From positions 13,148,186-13,212,185 of the forward strand of contig OX442317.1 of the NCBI GenBank assembly GCA_949358305.1: a stretch of 64,000 nucleotides of DNA. Direction: 5' to 3'. The first letter of the stretch is position 1. Each line of letters starts with the position of its first letter. The notes beneath the pieces were generated by a model, which worked only from the letters and a program-made list of their open reading frames with translations, was not told the DNA's origin and made no database searches. Positions 1-9,935 of this stretch are shown here, one piece after another. Both the position numbers and the translations under genes were made by a program. This DNA comes from Strigamia acuminata (lineage: Eukaryota; Arthropoda; Chilopoda; Geophilomorpha; Linotaeniidae).

Positions 1-2955
1 TGCCGTGTTCCACAATATTCCAAGCATTTTTATAATTCCTAAGTCCGAAAACTCCTCTCCTCGCATATGAAAACCTTCTTTTTTCAAATTGTTGAAGACG
101 TCCTTGCTTGAGGTCGCCCACTTCACGAGGGGAAGCTTTCCGTCGTCTAATATCATTTTCAGTTTCTCGCAATGTGATGTTGTGTCGGCTGTAAAATCTC
201 CTCCTGACGTCAAATCATCCATGAAGATTCCATCATCGAGTGCGTCGACTTCTTTTGCATGAGTTTCTTCAAATTGTTTCGCTTGTTTCCTAATCGTCGC
301 ACACAAGAGGAATGGAGAAGAAATGACGCCAAATGGCACGACAATCATTCGCAGAACCATTAGATTATTCCACAAATTTTGCCATGAGTATGGCTCTTTG
401 AAATAGTCACGAGCGACCCACAAAAAACGTAAAAAGTTTGTTTGAGTAGGGTTGATCATTACTTGGAGGAACGCTTGCTTAATGTCTGCTATTATTGGAA
501 TACAATAGAGACGGAATCTCACAATAACGAGTATTAAGTCTGGATTAAGGGAGGGTCCCGGAAATAAACAGTCATTGAGGGAAAGTTTCCCCTTCTTGGA
601 TGAAGACGCGTTGAACACTACTCGAAATTTCGTCGTGTCTCGATCCTCCTTGATTACAGGATGGTGAGGTATATTGTAGGTTCCTTTCTTCAGAAAACGC
701 TCTTCTTTTGGGACTTCCTCCGCGTGATTTTCGTGAATATACTGCCACATGGACTCGTCGTAACGTTTTTTGTAATCCTCGTTGGCATCTATTCTTTTGA
801 GCGTGTTAGCCAGTTGGTTCATGGCCAACTCCCAATTGGATTCCAAGTCGACTTCCTGTCCATTGAATGGCAGCATGACTTCATAACGTCCATCGTCTAG
901 ACGCTTTGTAGTTGATTCGAATCGATCGCGAATAAAGTCGGATTCTTTTTCTCCCGCATTTATTCCGATTGCTTCCAAGTTCCACAGTTTGTCCAATTTT
1001 TCTTGGATGTCTAAGTCGCATGTGTTGCAACATGTTGTCATTCCTTCCTCATCCTCAAACAAATTGGTGTTTCCAGCTGCTCCAGACAAGACCCATCCAA
1101 AAATTGTATTAATGAGTCCAAGGTCGGCGTTTACCTTTTTCTTGCCATCCTTAACGACCTTCCACCACACGTCGACTCCTAAAAGCACATCGATTTGAGA
1201 AGTCTTAGCTGGTAGGTCTTCAGCAAGTTCAAGGTTTAACTTCTTCACCTTGTCTATTATTGATGAGTTAAGAATGCCCTGCACTCGTGGCAAATTTTCC
1301 ACAGAAAGCATTGAAAGTTTCAAATTTTGAGTGTCATTTTTACTTTGCAATGTGACATTAAACACATCATAGTCCGTGGCTGCTGGAGACGAGTCGTTGA
1401 ATCTCTGTGTGGTGGCAGAGACACTGCCGCATTTTTTCAGTTTCAGTCTTTCAACAAATTCTTTTGTAATGAACGATCGATGGCTTCCCGGGTCGATCAT
1501 TCCACGAATGCTGTGAGTTCCTCCTGATTTGGTCTTGAGGTCCGCAGTGAAGATCATTAGTTGTAGAGTCGTCGAGATCGCGCATGAAACATGTGTTGTT
1601 ACTTGTGGCTCCTTCGGCTTCTCCGCAGCGTTCGTTGAATTCTTCACCTCGGATTTTTTGCATATTGTGGAATGGTGTCGCCCACCACAATGTTTACAAG
1701 AAAATTTGACCTTGCAGTCTCCCACTCTATGTCCAGTTCTGAAACAGTTAAAACACAGTCTGTTTTTCTTTACTATTTCGATTTTCGCGTTGATTTCGAA
1801 ATCCTTTTTACAAGAGCCGTTTAAATGTTCATCATCACAAAAAATGCACTTGCTTGTCCTTGAAGGCACACTCTTGCTGTCAGATTTCGTTTCATTCTTT
1901 GTTTTGGCACTAGTAGACTGCTTGGCGTCTTGAGTAGCTGCGCACGTGGTCATTGAACCTTTCACTTTCGGTTTCTCCACTTCAGATTTTTCATTCTTGT
2001 CTTTTTTCGATTTTTCAGAAACGCTTTCAGTTCGTTCGGCCATCGCAACTTCATTCACAAAGAAATTGAGCAACGTAACAATGTTCTTATTTTGAATTCC
2101 GTGAACCTGGTAAAATCTTAATGCCATTGAAGTTGGAAACTTGCTAATTATGTCGGGCAATAAGAAAGCTCCGGAAGTCTGAATAGGAATTTTAAGTTGC
2201 TCTAAAAGTCTAATAGTCGCAGAAATCTTGGTCAAGTTTGTTTTTATCGCTTTTGTTGGATAAATACTCGAAACCACTTTTAATTCTCGAATTGATTTTA
2301 TTAACGCAGTTTGTTGTGCATCCTCATCACCAAAATGTCTTTCGAGTTCTTCTCTTGCAAGGTCATAGGATTCCTCGATCAGGGGAAAAGTTGAGATGAG
2401 AATTGCCGCTTCTCCAGTACACATAGTTTGTAAATACTGGAGTTTTTCAATGTTACTCAGGTCTGGATCCTTGTGTACGGAGGTCTCGAAGTTGCTTTTG
2501 AATGTTCTGTACTTCAAAATATCTCCGTCGAATTTTACGGAATCCAGTTTGGGCAGCTTCGAATTTTTTCTAAACGTTGCTGTCGCGTTCAAGGTTGTAT
2601 TCTGATTTGAGCTTGTCGACGTATTTAATCTTCCTCCCAAAGTTGGAAGTGATCGCTTTGAAATTTCGTATCTCGTGCGAAGAAGATCCACTCTTGCTTG
2701 CATAGTCTCAAGCTTGTCAATGCATTCTAGATAATAGCCGTGGTCCGAATATTCCTGTAGATCATTCAGCGCACCGACTATTCTCGTTTCTTTCGGGGTC
2801 GCAGTTTGCACCAGCGCTTCCAGTTCACCTGGATCTGCTGTCTTCTCCGATATAGACAACAAATGATTCATTGCAGTGACTTGCGATTCCCAACGTTGTT
2901 GTTGCACTTCGATTTGATCCTCAGTTAGAAGATCTCTCATTGTAGGTTCCGCCAT
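1..2955 (-). CDS. BEL/Pao retrotransposon Gag-Pol polyprotein (Pao-1), 3' end outside window
   Basis: This is the N-terminal ~985 residues of a Pao-type Gag-Pol, read leftward from an ATG at 2955-2953 and still open at base 1. Domains in order are: an N-terminal Gag region (DUF1759-like); cysteine-rich knuckles around residues 365-430, with CX2C pairs and a CFNCFRTGH motif; an aspartic-protease-like region with DPGSHRS near residue 485; and a reverse transcriptase with FNASS, ADIKQAF and, at 214-222, the catalytic MDD of FMDDLTSGG. The last visible codons read LGILWNTA, matching the conserved LGIxWN block of Pao reverse transcriptases. I checked the frame at 2317, 1696, 889 and at the edge and it is the same, so no frameshift is evident. 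RNase H and integrase should lie left of the window. It is closely similar to the copy at 5514-8156 but clearly not identical. Confidence 0.93.
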   Translation of the reverse strand, partial: MAEPTMRDLLTEDQIEVQQQRWESQVTAMNHLLSISEKTADPGELEALVQTATPKETRIVGALNDLQEYSDHGYYLECIDKLETMQARVDLLRTRYEISKRSLPTLGGRLNTSTSSNQNTTLNATATFRKNSKLPKLDSVKFDGDILKYRTFKSNFETSVHKDPDLSNIEKLQYLQTMCTGEAAILISTFPLIEESYDLAREELERHFGDEDAQQTALIKSIRELKVVSSIYPTKAIKTNLTKISATIRLLEQLKIPIQTSGAFLLPDIISKFPTSMALRFYQVHGIQNKNIVTLLNFFVNEVAMAERTESVSEKSKKDKNEKSEVEKPKVKGSMTTCAATQDAKQSTSAKTKNETKSDSKSVPSRTSKCIFCDDEHLNGSCKKDFEINAKIEIVKKNRLCFNCFRTGHRVGDCKVKFSCKHCGGRHHSTICKKSEVKNSTNAAEKPKEPQVTTHVSCAISTTLQLMIFTADLKTKSGGTHSIRGMIDPGSHRSFITKEFVERLKLKKCGSVSATTQRFNDSSPAATDYDVFNVTLQSKNDTQNLKLSMLSVENLPRVQGILNSSIIDKVKKLNLELAEDLPAKTSQIDVLLGVDVWWKVVKDGKKKVNADLGLINTIFGWVLSGAAGNTNLFEDEEGMTTCCNTCDLDIQEKLDKLWNLEAIGINAGEKESDFIRDRFESTTKRLDDGRYEVMLPFNGQEVDLESNWELAMNQLANTLKRIDANEDYKKRYDESMWQYIHENHAEEVPKEERFLKKGTYNIPHHPVIKEDRDTTKFRVVFNASSSKKGKLSLNDCLFPGPSLNPDLILVIVRFRLYCIPIIADIKQAFLQVMINPTQTNFLRFLWVARDYFKEPYSWQNLWNNLMVLRMIVVPFGVISSPFLLCATIRKQAKQFEETHAKEVDALDDGIFMDDLTSGGDFTADTTSHCEKLKMILDDGKLPLVKWATSSKDVFNNLKKEGFHMRGEEFSDLGIIKMLGILWNTA

Positions 2956-3463
2956 TTTCTCTGTCCTCTCTCACAAAAAATTCGGCTGTGAAATTTGGAA
3001 AGAACAGATAAAAACGGGCATGACAATTCAACTTTGTTTTAATTTTTAAGAGAATAAACCTTGTAATTTTATCCCCCAAAACTATCTCAATATTCACGGT
3101 TTTTGTTTTAACTTTAAAGAGAATAAACGTTTTTATTTTATCCCCCAAAAAGCACTCAATTTTCACGGTCCTTGGTGACACGTGAGAATTTTAGAATATC
3201 AAATGTTTGGCCAATCGAGGATGACCAAAAATTTGAGCGGTAATGCGTACGTAAATAAAACGTGACACAATTACCCTGCACAGTTTGAAAATAATTGACG
3301 GTTTGTTTTGCAACAAAGCACGCCAATAAACTCTTTTGAAAACAATTGACGGTTCGTTTTGCAACAAAACACGCCAATAACTCCTAACATTAAATTTTGA
3401 CTCTACTGACAGCTTATTCAACTTGAAACTAGTCAGTTTTACTCGAAATAAATCTAATCTCCC
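2956..3463 (-). other. 5' leader of Pao-1, between LTR and gag
   Basis: This AT-rich stretch lies upstream of the Pao-1 start codon. It carries two internal tandem duplications. One is a ~69-bp unit around 3040-3172 containing TTTTATCCCCCAAAA. The other is a ~52-bp unit around 3290-3381 containing GTTTTGCAACAAA and CACGCCAATAA. The Pao-2 leader (8157-8567) has only one copy of the CCCCCAAAA element. The left part of the conserved long frame at 3191-4153 overlaps this stretch. No separate gene is visible. Confidence 0.6.
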
Positions 3464-4153
3464 CCGCTTATGGCGGTTATAGTGGAGAACTAAGCATGCA
3501 ATGAAAAAACACTTCAAAAGTTGTAAAATAGACACTTTATCGAAATTTTCCCGAAAACCAACAAATGCAACTACCAAAATCCCATAAAGACACCTGATAC
3601 TGTTCCCCTTAATAACCAAAATCTCCAAAATTTCAATTTCATAAGGCAAAACACTGTAAAATGCAATTATTCCAGGGGCGAATCCGCTTTCCAACACGAC
3701 GCGTTGTGTTATCCAGTGTTGTGACCTTGAACTCCAACTGCATGCACACTTTTGTTCGTTTTCGCCGCCAAAGCAGTCCCCGTCGTAACTTCTGTCACGT
3801 TGAACGTTGACTCTTGACATGGGTGACGAAACACAAACGTAATTTTCCTCCGTCGCACCAAACACTTTTTCAAACGTATTGATGATGCACTGGAAAAACT
3901 CACGAATTGCAGACGGAATCCTGGTCACGGCTACCAAAAGCTTCGTATCTGTGTTGCAGGTCAACAAGACAGACAGAAAGGAATGGCGATGCGTATCCAA
4001 ATTCAAGACACTTGAGCTCGCCCAAGGTCGTATGGCGTGGTTAGTACGAAAATCGCACTGGAAAGCAATAAATCCGCAACAAATGGCATTGTTGAACCGC
4101 TGGAACAATGTGGAGAACACCTGCACCAAGTATCCAATAGGTGGCGGAAACAT
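3191..4153 (-). CDS. Conserved long open frame in the Pao-1 LTR/leader, function unknown
   Basis: A 320-codon frame on the same strand as gag-pol and upstream of it. I do not recognise a domain. It aligns in frame with the 292-codon frame at 8373-9251 of Pao-2. Shared blocks include VTRIPSxIxEFF, ATxExYV, WITQRxVLxSxFAP and GILxxVxAV. Several hydrophobic stretches are present in the middle (around residues 155-215), so a membrane protein is possible. The frame runs through the hairpin at 3464-3476, which is awkward for a protein-coding reading. The alternative is a non-coding LTR that happens to lack stops in both copies. The amino-acid identity looks much lower than in gag-pol. Confidence 0.35.
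   Translation of the reverse strand: MFPPPIGYLVQVFSTLFQRFNNAICCGFIAFQCDFRTNHAIRPWASSSVLNLDTHRHSFLSVLLTCNTDTKLLVAVTRIPSAIREFFQCIINTFEKVFGATEENYVCVSSPMSRVNVQRDRSYDGDCFGGENEQKCACSWSSRSQHWITQRVVLESGFAPGIIAFYSVLPYEIEILEILVIKGNSIRCLYGILVVAFVGFRENFDKVSILQLLKCFFIACLVLHYNRHKRGRLDLFRVKLTSFKLNKLSVESKFNVRSYWRVLLQNEPSIVFKRVYWRALLQNKPSIIFKLCRVIVSRFIYVRITAQIFGHPRLAKHLIF
3464..3476 (-). other. Covarying RNA hairpin next to the Pao-1 LTR/leader boundary
   Basis: On the minus strand this reads CCGC-CATAA-GCGG, a 4-bp stem with a CATAA loop, set in the conserved context TATAAC...GGGGAGAT. The matching place in Pao-2 (8568-8580) reads CTGG-CATAA-CCAG. Two of the four base pairs have changed on both sides while pairing is kept. 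The position, just after the apparent LTR end, is where a primer-binding or packaging structure would be expected. That role is inference. Confidence 0.55.
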
Positions 4154-4376
4154 AAGTTGGCCTGAGAATTTTTAAACTACTCACTACACATTGAATGTGT
4201 TTGAAAATAAGCCTAAAACAAGAGCTAATAAAACACAACACATTTATTCAAAGGTTGGTTAATAACTGAAGAAATTACAGCAATTAGATTGGTTCTTAGA
4301 GAACCGCACATGCGCAGTACCGAATATGGCACGCGCCAGGCCGATAGCGGCGAAATACAGATACACGAAAGATTCC

Positions 4377-4390
4377 GTTACCATGGTAAC
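4377..4390. promoter_or_regulatory. RFX/X-box-like palindrome in Pao-1 LTR
   Basis: GTTACCATGGTAAC is a perfect 14-bp palindrome matching the known RFX X-box form GTTNCCATGGNAAC. It lies beside CpG-containing sequence in an otherwise AT-rich LTR. The Pao-2 copy (9922-9935) keeps it with one change at the centre. Binding is inferred from the motif only. Confidence 0.5.
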
Positions 4391-4750
4391 GGAGGAAACA
4401 AGATTACGGCAAAGTTGGCATTTGCTTAAAAATGCACTAAAAATACATTGAATTACATTGAAATGACCACAAGAATGCGGTGAACAAAAAAGCTAATCAC
4501 AACAATGTCCAAAAACACGTTAAACAATGAGATATTTGCAATAAACCGATCTCGGAATGAAAGGATTGAAAATAGCCAATCACAGGCTTCGAAAATTACA
4601 TAATGATCACATTTGAATTTCGATCGGTACAAAAGCACAAAATTATCAAAGAATACATACTGAATAATAACGCAATGTAATAGTAAATGCAAATTATGTG
4701 ATATAAAATACATAAACAACGATTACTAAATGTAAACAGTCGCTTGGGAC

Positions 4751-4820
4751 AAACATGGCGACCGGCGAACATAACAAAGGTGTTGGATCAAACATGGCGT
4801 CCGGCGAACATTACAAAAGC
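4751..4820. repeat. Duplicated ATGGCG element in Pao-1 LTR
   Basis: Two tandem copies of about 34 bp share the core AAACATGGCGWCCGGCGAAC. The same pair occurs in the Pao-2 LTR at 48179-48246. The ATGGCG core resembles YY1-type initiator motifs. A regulatory role is a guess. Confidence 0.5.
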
Positions 4821-5513
4821 TTCAAAACAACACGAAAATGGAATAAAAAGCACTAAATGTAATTATGCAATAAAGAATAGATTAAATAATAAGAATATTT
4901 GTTCATTCTCTTCACAAAACACCGAGTGATTACACACAAGTTGAATAAATACGAATTTATCGGCCAAACGAACATTCCCGGCTGCGCTTTTATGGCAGAC
5001 GGAAACGAACGTTCAAACTAATCAAACGGAACTTCCAAAGCAGTTTTGATGCATCTAGATAGAAAGAGCATGCTTGAATTAGTCTAAACGAATGCTTAAT
5101 AAAAATCCAAGTGATTTGAAAAGTACTAAACAAAAGGTTAGAAGGCGGAACCGTAACTTTACGGGAAACAGAAAAATGACGTCACTAGCATCGCAATTGT
5201 ATGCTAGGTAACGAAATTTGCACCAAAACAGTTCGAAATCAATACAAACTCTCAAAAAACAAGTGAATAAGTCAATAAATGCACGGAATAAGATATTTGA
5301 AATCAATACAAAGCATAAACATTACTGAATATTGAAAAGTATGAATAAAAATCAAGTCAAAACACTTTAATAAGCAATAAAAAAATCTGAAAAGTGAAAA
5401 ATACCAATTAGGCAAAGGAAATTAAAACACTTAAAGATTTTAATCAACTCAAAGTAAATGGTAAAAATATTGACAATAAAATAGCACAACAATTTCTACG
5501 CTGTCTTGCAACA

Positions 5514-8156
5514 TAGGAGGAATGGTGAGGAAATAACACCAAAGGGCACGACGATCATTCTCAGGATCATAATGTTGTTCCACAGGTTTTGCCACGAATA
5601 AGGCTGTTTAAAATAATCACGAGCCACCCACAGAAAGCGTAAAAAGTTTCTTTGAGTTGGGTTGATCATAACTTGCAGGAATGCTTGTTTAATATCTGCT
5701 ATTATCGGGATGCAATAGAGACGGAATCTCACAATAACAAGAATTAAGTCAGGGTTGAGGGAAGGTCCCGGAAATAAACAGTCATTGAGGGAAAGTTTTC
5801 CCTTCTTGGATGAAGACGCGTTGAACACTATTCTAAATTTGGAAGTATCTCGATCCTCTTTTATGACGGGGTGGTGAGGTATATTATATATCCCCTTCTT
5901 GAGAAAACGCTCCTCCTTTGGGACTTCTTCCGCGTGATTTTCCTCGATGTACTGCCACATCGAGTCGTCGTAACGTTTTTTATAGTCCTCATTTGCATCT
6001 ATTCTTTTCAGCGTATTTGCAAGTTGATTCATTGCCAACTCCCAATTCGATTCTAACTCTTTTTCTTTTCCATTGAAGGGGAGCATCACTTCATAGCGTC
6101 CATCCTCCAAGCGTTTTGTCGTGGATTCGAATCGGTCTCGAATAAAGTCGGAATCCTTCTCTCCCGAATCTATCCCGATTGCCTCCAAATTCCAGAGTTT
6201 GTCCAACTTTTCATTTATATCAACGTTGCAAGTGTTGCAACACGTGGTTAAGTCGGCTTCATCATCAAACAAATCGATGTTTCCAGCTGCACCGGTGAGA
6301 ACCCAGCCAAATAAAGTGTTTATAAGGCCCAAATCCTCGTTGATTTTCTTCTTGCCGTCCTTTAGAATTTTCCACCAAACATCCACTCCTAATAAAATGT
6401 CAATTTGGGATGTTTTGGCAGGCAATTCTTCAGCCAACTCAAGATTTAATCCTTTCACTTTTTCTATTACCGTGGAGTTTAGAATTCCTTGCACTTTTGG
6501 TAGGTTTTCGACCGATAGCATTGTCATTTTGATTTCTTGCGTGTCATTTCTGCTTTTCAAAGTAACGTTAAAAACGTCATAATCCGTTGAAGCAGGAGTA
6601 GAATCATTGAAGCGTTGTGTCGTGGCCGAAATGCTGCCGCACTTTTTCAACTTGATCCTGTTTATCAACTCAGTTGTTATGAAAGATCGGTGGCTGCCTG
6701 GATCTATCATTCCTCGGATGTTGTGAGATCCTCCATTTTTGGTTTTGAGGTTCGCAGTAAATATCATTAATTGAAGAGTCGCGGAGATCGCGCACGAGAC
6801 GTGTGTTGTCACTTGTGACTCCTTGGGCTTCTCGACAACGCTTGATGAATTCTTTGCATCCGACTTCTTGCAAATGGTGGAGTGATGTCTTCCACCACAA
6901 TGTTTGCAGGAAAATTTCACTTTACAGTCCCCGACGCGATGGCCAGTTCTGAAACAATTGAAGCAAAGCCTGTTTTTCTTGATCAATTCGATTTTTGCGT
7001 TGATCTCGATTTCTTTTTTGCAGGAACCATTAAGGTGATCCTCTTCACAAAAAATGCACTTGATGCTCTTCGTATTAGCAGGTTTACTCTCTTGTTTTGT
7101 TTCCTGCTTGACTTTGGCACTGGTTGATTGCTTGGAATCCTGTGTCGCAGCGCAAGTCGTCATGGAACCTTTTTGCTTGCTTTTTTCGGCTTCAGTCTTT
7201 TCTTTCTTCACTTTTTCAGAATAAGATGAATTGTCAGTTCTTTCCGCCATAGCTACTTCTTTCAAGAAAAAGTCAAGTAGTGTCATAATGTTCTTGTTTT
7301 GAATTCCATGCACCTGATAAAAACGCAATGCCATCTGAGTTGGAAATTTGCTGATAATATCCGGCATGAGAAAAGCACCTGAAGTTTGTATTGGTATTTT
7401 CAACTGCTCAAGGAGTCTGACGGTGGAAGAAATTTTGGTTAAATTTGTTCTTAACGCTTTAGTTGGATAGACACTTGTAACAATTTTCATTTCTCGAATT
7501 GATCTGATGAGGGCAGTTTGCTGTGCGTCCTCATCCCCGTAGTTTCTCTCCAACTCTTCTCGAGCCAAATGGTAGGATTCTTCGATCAAGGGAAAAGTTG
7601 AAATCAAAGTGGCTGCTTCGCCAACACACATTGTCTGTAGATATTGAAGCTTTTCCACGTCGCTCAAGTCTGGGTCCTTGTGTACTGAAGTTTCAAAGTT
7701 ACTTTTGAAAGTCTTGTACTTCAAAATGTCCCCATCGAACTTCACAGACTCCAATTTTGGCAACTTCTGGTTTTTTCGGAAAGAAGCATTCATTGTCGTA
7801 TTACCGCCAGATGCAGTTGACATATTTAGTCGTCCTCCCAGTGTAGGAAGGGACCGTTTCGATACTTCCCAACGTCCGCGGAGAAGATCCACTCTCGTTT
7901 GAACTGCCTCGAGTTTTTCAATGGCTTCAAGATAAAATCCATGTTCGGAATGTGTTTGAAGATCATTGAGTCCATTGACAGCACGTGTCTCTCGAATATT
8001 TGCTGTAGATAACAGCGCCTCCAACTCTCCCGGGTCGCTGGTCTGCTCCGATACAGTCAGCAAAGCGGAGAGTGAAGTGAGTAGCGCTTCCCATCTCGTC
8101 TCCATAATTTCGAGTTGTTCTGGAGTGAGCAAGTTTTGCACGGAAGGTTCTGCCAT
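5514..8156 (-). pseudogene. BEL/Pao Gag-Pol of Pao-2, cut off in reverse transcriptase by Pao-1
   Basis: The ATG is at 8156-8154 and about 881 codons are preserved without a stop. Domains match Pao-1: Gag (DUF1759-like), Cys-rich knuckles about residues 366-432 (CIFC, then CFNCFRTGH and CKHCGGRHH), protease-like DPGSHRS at ~485-491, and the start of the reverse transcriptase with FNASSSKKGKLSLNDC (~770) and ADIKQAF (~822). After the codons for PFLL the frame enters TGTTGC, the LTR start of Pao-1, and stops at 5496-5498. The catalytic MDD block, RNase H and integrase are therefore severed. They are expected left of the window, beyond Pao-1. The truncation is by insertion, not decay. Confidence 0.92.
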
Positions 8157-8567
8157 GTTTTCTCTCTCTTCACAAATTCACGGCTGCAAATTGCGAAAAG
8201 GAAGATAAAATCTCGTTTGACAAAAAACACTTCGCTTTCAATTTTTAAAAGAATAAAATTTTCAATTTTATCCCCCAAAAATACACAGAATTTTTCAACG
8301 TTTAATTGCCCAAATGACAAAAAATCAAATGAAAATGCACAAGAATATCGAGTGTTTTAACAATCAAGGATGCTAAAACACACGAGCGACCTTGATCACG
8401 TATGAAAAACGTGACTCAAAAAGTCCTACACAAGTTTGAAATATTTTCGGCGATTCGTACGGAACGAATTTTGCACGAAAACCACTATCAAATTTTAGCG
8501 TTAATAACTGACAGCCCTTGCAATGAGAGACTGACCAGTAACTAGCTTCAAAAAATCTAAATCTCCC
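8157..8567 (-). other. 5' leader of Pao-2
   Basis: Untranslated leader between gag and the LTR, homologous to 2956-3463. It shares TTTTATCCCCCAAAA and the CACGTATGAAAAACGTGAC-like stretch, and it lacks the tandem duplications seen in Pao-1. The left end of the conserved frame 8373-9251 overlaps it. Confidence 0.55.
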
Positions 8568-9251
8568 CTGGTTATGCCAGTTATATGGAGATGCATGCAT
8601 AAAATTAAAGAAAACACTAAAACGATTTGCAATAAAATTCACTTTTACTAAATTTCCCTTAAGATTAGCATATGAAACAGCAATAACACCAAAAAGAATA
8701 CCCAAAACAATACCCTCATGCAAACAAAACCTCCAAAATAAATGCACTGAATGAAAAAACACAAGAAAAGCAATAAATTCAGGGGCGAATCGACTTCTCA
8801 GCACAGCGCGTTGTGTTATCCAAATCCAAGATGGCGACCGTAGAATCCCGCTGATGACACACAAAAGTTCGCACTCGAAGCAAGAGCTGTCCCAGTCGTG
8901 ACTGTTGTCACTTTGAACGGCGACACTCGTAGCAGACGACGAATCACGAACGTATTGTTCTCCCGTCGCAACAAACACGCGAAGAAACGTATCCAAAACA
9001 AACCGGAAAAACTCACAGATTTCAGACGGAATCCTGGTCACGTGCACCACAGAATCGTATTCGATGTTGCAGTCTGTCAACACCGAATAGAAAAGAATGG
9101 GGTTGGGGCTATTTGAATTTCCTGCCTCTAAAAACTCCAGTGATCGTATTGTTAAATTCGTACGAAAACCGCGCTGAGAACACAAATCCGCACTGAAAAC
9201 TATTGTTGAATGCATGGAGCATTGATGGGAACACCGTTGATTAATATCCAA
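8373..9251 (-). CDS. Conserved long open frame in the Pao-2 LTR/leader, function unknown
   Basis: A 292-codon frame aligned in frame with 3191-4153 of Pao-1. Blocks such as VTRIPSEICEFF, WITQRAVLRSRFAP and the hydrophobic FHSVHLFWRF...GILFGVIAV segment correspond. There is no recognisable domain. It lies entirely on the gag-pol strand, its start is inside the LTR, and it ends in the leader about 215 bp upstream of gag. Persistence of about 300 codons without a stop in two diverged copies is the only argument for coding. Confidence 0.35.
   Translation of the reverse strand: MDINQRCSHQCSMHSTIVFSADLCSQRGFRTNLTIRSLEFLEAGNSNSPNPILFYSVLTDCNIEYDSVVHVTRIPSEICEFFRFVLDTFLRVFVATGEQYVRDSSSATSVAVQSDNSHDWDSSCFECELLCVISGILRSPSWIWITQRAVLRSRFAPEFIAFLVFFHSVHLFWRFCLHEGIVLGILFGVIAVSYANLKGNLVKVNFIANRFSVFFNFMHASPYNWHNQGRFRFFEASYWSVSHCKGCQLLTLKFDSGFRAKFVPYESPKIFQTCVGLFESRFSYVIKVARVF
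8568..8580 (-). other. Covarying RNA hairpin next to the Pao-2 LTR/leader boundary
   Basis: The minus strand reads CTGG-CATAA-CCAG followed by GGGAGAT. It is the partner of 3464-3476, with compensatory changes at two stem positions and an unchanged loop. Confidence 0.55.
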
Positions 9252-9313
9252 TGGAGTGCTGAATCAATTGCTAATCCAAGGAAAGGCTTAACTACTCGCG
9301 CCACATTGCTTAA

Positions 9314-9747
9314 CCCTTCCAACCCTGAGATGGGTCATTTTGTGACCCTGTTTTAAAAAAATCATTATTTTTATAAGAAATAATTTTTTTTTCTCTCTGA
9401 TTTTTGCTGACTATTCCTTTGAAACATCACTAGACACTATACCACAGTTGAAACTTTTTTAATTTTTTAAGTTTTTCTATAATTTGAACTCAAAGTTTAA
9501 CTGGGTCAAAAAAGACCCATCTTAGGAGTCCAAAGGACATAAATCATGATCATCAGCAGGCTCCGCTAATGTCAACCATTGCCACCAGGTGTCGCGGCGG
9601 CCATCTTTGTTGTTGTCAAAAACACACGTGTTGGCCAAATTCCTTCGGAAATCTTTAAGACCCGGATTTTGCGCATGCGCAGAATCTGGGTCATATAATG
9701 CCCATCTTAGGGAGAGATGGGAAGCCAATTCTTTCGGGTTGGAAGGG
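9314..9747. mobile_element. piggyBac-like MITE in Pao-2 LTR
   Basis: 434 bp with perfect 12-bp terminal inverted repeats CCCTTCCAACCC / GGGTTGGAAGGG, flanked by TTAA at 9310-9313 and 9748-9751. TTAA duplication plus CCC termini is the hallmark of piggyBac-type insertion. The interior has paired GGGTC/GACCC motifs and a short GGCGGCCATCTT stretch. There is no transposase. Pao-1 lacks it at the matching LTR position. Confidence 0.9.
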
Positions 9748-9921
9748 TTAAATAACATGAAACGGGAGTAAAATTAATAACAACTTCTTTAATCTAAGTT
9801 AAACAGAAGAGTGATGAAAATACATCAATTACATTGGTTCTTTGGGAACCGCACATGCGCAGTACCCATTACGGCACGCGCCAAGCCGATAGCGGCGAAA
9901 TACAGATACACAAAAGATTCC

Positions 9922-9935
9922 GTTACCAAGGTAAC
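9922..9935. promoter_or_regulatory. RFX/X-box-like motif in Pao-2 LTR
   Basis: GTTACCAAGGTAAC is the counterpart of the perfect palindrome at 4377-4390, with one central change. The half-sites are intact. Confidence 0.4.

Larger units (their letters stand above)
3477..5513 (-). repeat. 5' LTR of Pao-1 (about 2.0 kb)
   Basis: Read on the minus strand it begins TGTTGCAAGACAGC at 5513. It is homologous to 8581-9997 plus 47888-48946, the LTR of Pao-2 split by Gypsy-1. Because Pao-2 coding sequence stops exactly at 5514, the LTR start is firm. The 3' boundary (~3477) is inferred from the conserved hairpin and leader that follow. It contains CpG-rich promoter-like sequence around 4310-4400 (GCGCATG near 4312, and a perfect RFX-type palindrome at 4377-4390), a duplicated ATGGCG motif at 4751-4820, and AT-rich sequence elsewhere. 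The second LTR lies outside the window, so LTR identity cannot be assessed. Confidence 0.7.

Noticed and set aside
5871-8208. Plus-strand frames of 60-153 codons across the Pao-2 gag-pol
   Set aside because: Antisense shadows of the 881-codon minus-strand Gag-Pol.
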